A DNA stretch of 64,000 bases from Micromonospora haikouensis (lineage in GTDB: Bacteria > Actinomycetota > Actinomycetes > Mycobacteriales > Micromonosporaceae). Shown here piece by piece: positions 60,342 through 64,000 of this stretch. The notes under the pieces were generated by a model, which did no database searches, had not been told where the DNA came from, and saw only the letters and a list, made by a program, of their open reading frames with translations. Made by a program: the position numbers and the translations under genes. The stretch lies in the NCBI RefSeq assembly GCF_900091595.1, contig NZ_FMCW01000017.1, positions 62,001 through 126,000 on the forward strand. Direction: 5' to 3'. Every line of letters begins with the position of its first letter. Position 1 is the first letter of the stretch.

Positions 60342-61177
60342 GGCGCCGTCACCCGTGCCAGCTCGGCGCGGACCTGCTCGGCCAGCCGCAGGGTCATCCG
60401 CCGCCGCCACGCCGGCAGGCCGTGCACGTCGTCGTACCAGTCCGCGGCGGGGATCCGGGCGTCCAGCAGCTCGGCCAGCTCACCCGGCCGGGGCGGGCCG
60501 GGCAGGGCGACGCCGACCGGACGCCGGGTGGCGGCGGTCACCCAGAGGGTGACCGCCCCGGTGTCGGGGTCCCGGTGGCCGACGACGAGCGCCGCCGAAC
60601 GGCCGAGCGGGTGCAGCGACGCCCGCCGCAGCGCGAACCGGCCGCCCAGCACCCGCGCGGGCAGGCGGATCGTGTGCAGGTATTCGTCCGGGCGCAGCAC
60701 CGTGACGCCCACGTCGCGGACCAGCCCGGTCGCCGGCACGCGCCGTTGCCGCCCGGCCAGGTCCCGGATCAGGCAGCTCCCCGCGGCGGCGGTGACCAGC
60801 GAGATCATCGGCCCGGCCGGCAGCGCCGCGCAGAGGTTGCCGCCGACCGTCGCGACGTTCCACACCTTGAACGAGGCGAGGAACGCGTCGCAGCAGTCCC
60901 GGATCAGCGGGCCCAGCGACGGCCAGCACGGCGGCGGCGCATACCGGGACAGCTCGGCGACGGTGCAGGTCGCGGCGACGTCGAGGCCCGGCTCGCCGGG
61001 GTCGGGGCTGACCCGCAGCGGGGGCCAGGCCAGGGTGGTGAGGTCGCGCAGCCGGCGGACCTGCGGTTGCGGCTGCGCGAAGAGGTGGGTGCCGCCGCCG
61101 AGCCAGCGGTCGCCCTCCCGCCACGCGTCGGCGTCCGCGGCGATCACGTCCTGCACGGTGAACAGGTCCACAGGCAT
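60338..61177 (-). CDS. Xanthine dehydrogenase-type FAD-binding subunit
   Basis: 279 residues from ATG 61177 (MPVDLFTVQDVIAAD). FAD-binding PCMH-type marks: WLGGGTHLFAQPQPQVRRLR (loop on the pyrophosphate), LDVAATCTVAELSRY, FKVWNVATVGGNLCAALPAG (the TIGGN-like signature), and the C-terminal CO_deh_flav_C part with FALRRASLHPLGRSAALVVG. First gene of the minus-strand purine operon; its stop overlaps the next start. The start at 61177 is preferred to an upstream extension to 61345 that lies in the promoter region. Confidence 0.92.
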   Translation of the reverse strand: MPVDLFTVQDVIAADADAWREGDRWLGGGTHLFAQPQPQVRRLRDLTTLAWPPLRVSPDPGEPGLDVAATCTVAELSRYAPPPCWPSLGPLIRDCCDAFLASFKVWNVATVGGNLCAALPAGPMISLVTAAAGSCLIRDLAGRQRRVPATGLVRDVGVTVLRPDEYLHTIRLPARVLGGRFALRRASLHPLGRSAALVVGHRDPDTGAVTLWVTAATRRPVGVALPGPPRPGELAELLDARIPAADWYDDVHGLPAWRRRMTLRLAEQVRAELARVTAP

Positions 61178-61510
61178 CGCGCTTCCGTTGGGGGCGGATG
61201 CCGCCGGTCGAGGCGCCCGGGGTGCGGGCGGGCCGGCGGCGGTGGCCGTTGAGGGGAATCCAAGCAACCCGGCCGCCGGCCCGACAATGCGCGCCGGCGA
61301 CAACGCCGCCGGGGGCGGGACCGTCCCGGTTGGACGAAGCTCCAAACCGGGGCGGGCGTCGCCGGGACCGGGGCGGACGCCCTTGACAGCCTCCCGGCCC
61401 GCTCCGCATGGTGGGCCGGTCGACGCCCGTTCGGCCCGTGCCGGGACCGCCGGTGGCCCGGCGCGGGCATCGACAGGCGTGGGCGCTCCATCCGGCGCGA
61501 GGGAGACGTC
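61178..61510. promoter_or_regulatory. Divergent promoter region of the purine genes
   Basis: About 330 bases between the FAD-subunit and nucleotidyltransferase genes. It holds a -35-like TTGACA at 61383-61388 on the plus strand with only a weak -10 (CATGGT, about 18 bases on), and AT-richer patches near 61250-61290. No clear PucR box was identified by eye. No gene is supported here. Confidence 0.35.
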
Positions 61511-62188
61511 GTGCAGCTGTCCCGTACCCCCGGTTCACCCCCCGCCGTCGCCGGGCTGGTGCTCGCCGCCGGCGCCGGCCGCCGCTACGGCAGGCCCAAG
61601 GCGCTCGTGCACCACCGCGGCTCGCTGCTGGTGGAACGCGCGGTGCGTACCCTCGTCGGGGCCGGCTGCTCGCCGGCGCTGGTGGTGCTCGGCGCGGCGG
61701 CCGACCGGGTCCGCGCCGACGCCGACCTCTCCGCCGCCCGGGTGGTGGGCAACCCCCGGTGGGCCACCGGGCTGGGCTCCTCGCTGCGGGTGGGGCTGCG
61801 GGCACTGGCCGGCACCGACGCGGTGGCCGTGGTGGTGCTGCTGGTCGACATGCCGGGGGTCTCCGCCGAGGCGGTGCGGCGGGTCGCGGCCGGCGCCACC
61901 CCGGCGTGCCTGGCCACGGCCGGCTACGGGCCGGGCCGCCGGGGTCATCCGGTGCTGCTGGGCCGGGAGCACTGGCCCGGCGTGTGCGCCTGCGCCGTCG
62001 GTGACAGCGGCGCGGGCGGCTACCTGCGGCAACGGCTCGACCGGGTGCGGATCGTGCCGTGCGCCGACGTGGCCGACGACGTCGACCTCGACGTCCCGCC
62101 CGCCGACCCCACCGCCACCGGGTCCGCCACCGCCACGCCGCCCCCCGCCACCGGGTCCGCCGACGACGGGTGGCCCGGCCGTGGATGA
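61511..62188 (+). CDS. MobA-like molybdenum-cofactor nucleotidyltransferase
   Basis: 225 residues from GTG 61511. NTP-transferase marks: VAGLVLAAGAGRRYGRPKAL, VVLLVDMPGVSAEAV, GRRGHPVLLGREHW and a final DVDLDVPPAD. It resembles MocA-type enzymes that attach CMP or GMP to molybdopterin for xanthine dehydrogenase-class enzymes. The C-terminal 30 residues are Pro/Thr/Ala-rich. Its stop overlaps the xdhC start by 8 bases, so cofactor maturation genes are coupled. Confidence 0.88.
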   Translation: MQLSRTPGSPPAVAGLVLAAGAGRRYGRPKALVHHRGSLLVERAVRTLVGAGCSPALVVLGAAADRVRADADLSAARVVGNPRWATGLGSSLRVGLRALAGTDAVAVVVLLVDMPGVSAEAVRRVAAGATPACLATAGYGPGRRGHPVLLGREHWPGVCACAVGDSGAGGYLRQRLDRVRIVPCADVADDVDLDVPPADPTATGSATATPPPATGSADDGWPGRG

Positions 62189-63290
62189 GGTGCTCGCCGA
62201 GCTGGTGCGCCGCTGCGCCGACGGCGACGCCGTCGGCCTGGCCACCGTCGTCGAGACCTGGCGCAGCGCGCCCCACCCGGCCGGCACCGCGATGCTGGTC
62301 GGCCCGGACGGCGCGGTCACCGGCAGCGTCTCCGGCGGCTGCGTCGAGGCCGCGCTGCACGACGCCTGCCGCCAGGCCGTGCGCACCGGGCGGCCCGCGC
62401 TGCTGCGCTTCGGGGTGGCCGGCGCCGACGCGTTCGCGGCGGGCCTGACCTGCGGGGGAACCATCGAGGTGTACGTCGAGCGGGTCGACCGCGCCGGCTT
62501 CGCGGAGCTGCCGGTGCTGGCCGGTGCCGTCCGCGCGGGCACGGCGGTGGCGGTGCTGACCTGCGTGCAGGGGCCGCCGGGGCGGCTCGGCCGGCGGATG
62601 GTCGCCGGGCCGGACGGCCACCACGGCAGCCTCGGCGACCCCCGGTTGGACGAGGCGGCGCTGGCCGCCGGCCGCCGGCTGCTGGCCGAGGGGCGCAGCG
62701 GGTCGGTGCGGCTGCCGCCCGCCGGTCCCGGCGCGGCGGGGCGGGTGCGGGTGCTGGTGCGTTCCTATCCCCCGCCGCCCCGGTTGATCGTGTGCGGCGC
62801 GATCGACGTGGCGGCCGAGCTGGCCCGCATCGGCGTCGTCCTCGGCTACCGGGTCACCGTCTGCGACGCCCGCCCGGTCTTCGCCACCGCGCGCCGCTTC
62901 CCGCAGGCCCGGGAGGTGGTGGTCGACTGGCCGCACCGCTACCTCGCGGCCGAGGCCGAGGCGGGGCGACTGGACGGGCGCACCGCCGTGTGCGTGCTCA
63001 CCCACGACGCCAGGTTCGACGTCCCGGTGCTGCGGCTGGCCCTCGACCTCCCGCTGGGCTTCGTCGGGGCGCTGGGCTCCCGGCGGACCCACCACGACCG
63101 GCTCGGCCGGCTCCGCGCGGCCGGCGTCACCGAGGCGGCGCTGGCCCGGCTCAGTTCCCCCGTGGGCCTGGACGTGGGGGGCCGCGACGCCGCCGAGGTC
63201 GCGGTCAGCATCGCCGCGGAACTCGTCGCGGTGCGGCACGGCCGCGCGGGCGGCCGGCTGCGCGACGCCACCGGCCGCATCCACGGCTGA
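62181..63290 (+). CDS. xdhC: XdhC-family molybdenum cofactor insertion protein
   Basis: 369 residues from GTG 62181. The N-terminal XdhC/CoxI domain reads DAVGLATVVETWRSAPHPAG, MLVGPDGAVTGSVSGGCVEA and LTCGGTIEVYVE; the C-terminal Rossmann part reads RLIVCGAIDVAAELARIGVV, YRVTVCDARPVFATARRF, VLTHDARFDVPVLRLAL and FVGALGSRRTHHDRLGRLRA. It binds sulfurated molybdopterin and loads xanthine dehydrogenase, encoded divergently. The usual GGGHVA loop is altered to CGAIDVA, a small deviation. Overlaps the preceding gene by 8 bases. Confidence 0.92.
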   Translation: MDEVLAELVRRCADGDAVGLATVVETWRSAPHPAGTAMLVGPDGAVTGSVSGGCVEAALHDACRQAVRTGRPALLRFGVAGADAFAAGLTCGGTIEVYVERVDRAGFAELPVLAGAVRAGTAVAVLTCVQGPPGRLGRRMVAGPDGHHGSLGDPRLDEAALAAGRRLLAEGRSGSVRLPPAGPGAAGRVRVLVRSYPPPPRLIVCGAIDVAAELARIGVVLGYRVTVCDARPVFATARRFPQAREVVVDWPHRYLAAEAEAGRLDGRTAVCVLTHDARFDVPVLRLALDLPLGFVGALGSRRTHHDRLGRLRAAGVTEAALARLSSPVGLDVGGRDAAEVAVSIAAELVAVRHGRAGGRLRDATGRIHG

Positions 63291-63306
63291 CGCGCCCCGC
63301 TCGCCG

Positions 63307-63348
63307 CGGCAACGGCAACGGCAACGGCTGCGGCTGCGGCTGCGGCTG
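63307..63348 (+). repeat. Hexanucleotide microsatellite
   Basis: GGCAAC three times, then GGCTGC about three times and GGCTGA, between xdhC and uraD (203-base gap). In a non-coding stretch. No further feature is seen in the gap apart from the uraD ribosome binding site. Confidence 0.6.
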
Positions 63349-63493
63349 AGCGTGGTCGGGCCCGGCGGACGCTGGACGAACGTACAACGGCGGTGCCGGG
63401 AAGTCCGGCGGTTTTGGTCGTCGCGGCGCTGTCGACCCCACCGGTCGGCCTGTTTGACTGCTCCTGCGACGGGCGGGCCAGGGGAGGCGACCG

Positions 63494-64000
63494 GTGACAC
63501 GGATCGAGGAGTTCAACGCGCTCGCCGCGCAGCGGGCCGAGGACGATCTGCTGGCCTGCTGCGCCGTGCCCCGCTGGGCCCGCGAGGTCGCGGCCGGGCG
63601 GCCGTACCCGGACCTGGCCGCGCTGCTGGCCGCGGCGCACGCCGCCAGCGCGGGGCTGACCTGGCCGGAGGTCGCGCAGGCGCTCGCCGCCCACCCGCGC
63701 ATCGGCCAGCGCCCGGCGGGGCAGCGCCGGGAGGACGGCTGGTCGCGCGGGGAACAGTCCGGCCTGGACGCAGCGTCCGCCCGGAGCCGGGCCGACATCG
63801 CCGAGGCCAACGAGGCGTACGAGCGCCGCTTCGGGCACCTGTTCCTGGTCTGCGCCGCCGGCCGCAGCGACGCGGAGCTGCTCGCCGCCGCCCGGGACCG
63901 GCTGGCGCACGACGAGGCCACCGAACGGGAGGTGGTACGCGGGGAACTGGCGAAGATCGCCGCGCTGCGGATCAGGAAGCTGCTCGATGGGCCGGCCTGA
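63494..64000 (+). CDS. uraD: OHCU decarboxylase (2-oxo-4-hydroxy-4-carboxy-5-ureidoimidazoline decarboxylase)
   Basis: 168 residues from GTG 63494 to a TGA at the very end of the window, so complete. It makes (S)-allantoin from OHCU, the last step of urate oxidation. Marks: FNALAAQRAEDDLLACCAVP, LAAHPRIGQRP (catalytic His), WSRGEQSGLD (catalytic Glu) and FGHLFLVCAAGRS, REVVRGELAKIAALRIRKLL. It fits the PucR and xanthine dehydrogenase genes next door. Hydroxyisourate hydrolase and uricase would be expected just beyond the window. Confidence 0.95.
   Translation: MTRIEEFNALAAQRAEDDLLACCAVPRWAREVAAGRPYPDLAALLAAAHAASAGLTWPEVAQALAAHPRIGQRPAGQRREDGWSRGEQSGLDAASARSRADIAEANEAYERRFGHLFLVCAAGRSDAELLAAARDRLAHDEATEREVVRGELAKIAALRIRKLLDGPA

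Noticed and set aside
57588..62180. A plus-strand open frame running into xdhC from 57588
   Set aside because: The part before 62181 is antisense to the dehydrogenase operon and has no protein family; only the XdhC part from GTG 62181 makes sense.
63307..63348. Hexanucleotide repeat as a phase-variation switch
   Set aside because: It is non-coding, has a unit length divisible by three and lies 145 bases before the uraD start, so no clear switching effect is evident.

Overview
The window is very GC-rich (third codon positions almost all G or C), with GTG and TTG starts, many ATGA/GTGA start-stop overlaps, a SARP regulator and PadR, LacI, IclR and PucR regulators. Together these point to a filamentous actinobacterium of the Micromonosporaceae type; the genus is my inference. 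Long antisense reading frames cover much of the window and are GC-skew shadows.

Bases 1-29,528 form an accessory locus that looks associated with type VII secretion (T7SS, WXG100/ESX-like). It opens with a 5'-truncated WXG100-like protein followed by one 4,942-residue gene (768-15596). That giant protein has a CpnT/WXG100-like head, a roughly 600-residue Pro/Gly-rich linker, five copies of a module with a His (FAHGTP) and a Cys (SCDT), two ADP-ribosyltransferase-like units with R, SxS and ExE motifs, an Ala-rich coiled coil, a papain-like Cys-His-Asp module, an acidic tract, and two tandem C-terminal modules with their own His/Cys pair. In both module families one copy has lost the His and the Cys. 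Next come a conserved hypothetical gene, an SseB-like T7SS-associated gene, a SARP regulator with a GlcNAc-transferase gene on the other strand, a membrane-anchored carbohydrate-binding-like protein coupled to a NarL-type kinase/regulator pair, and a translationally coupled cassette. The cassette holds an 857-aa protein whose head resembles the His/Cys module without its His and whose tail resembles an ART without ExE, a beta-helix/AAA+/pseudo-AAA fusion, and a small protein. A LuxR-type regulator with a degenerate receiver closes the region. No core ESX membrane genes (eccB, eccC, eccD, mycP) lie in the window.

Bases 29,529-33,850 are a scar of mobile-element activity: a PadR gene missing its head, an ABC ATPase cut off by an IS256-family element, a PadR/membrane-protein operon whose last codons lie in the other IS end, and an IS4-family transposase remnant.

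Bases 33,850-46,260 hold ordinary chromosomal genes: a P-loop kinase, an aldo-keto reductase and SDR pair, a luciferase-like monooxygenase, an N-acyltransferase-like protein, a tyrosine-phosphatase-like protein, a HEAT-like repeat protein, an M48 protease, two small paired proteins, an ABC-F ATPase, a methyltransferase and a LacI regulator. The ABC-F gene and one small protein gene each carry a one-base frameshift in a C/G run.

Bases 46,260-55,700 hold a secreted GH5 cellulase with a promoter and LacI-type operator candidate, a PIG-L deacetylase, an IclR regulator divergent from an acetaldehyde dehydrogenase/4-hydroxy-2-oxovalerate aldolase pair, and an ECF sigma factor with two paralogous exported proteins.

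Bases 55,700-64,000 are a purine-catabolism region: PucR regulator, single-chain FeS-molybdopterin dehydrogenase and FAD subunit on the minus strand, and divergently a MobA-like nucleotidyltransferase, XdhC and OHCU decarboxylase (uraD). This is the route from hypoxanthine/xanthine through urate toward allantoin. No tRNA, rRNA or CRISPR array was seen.
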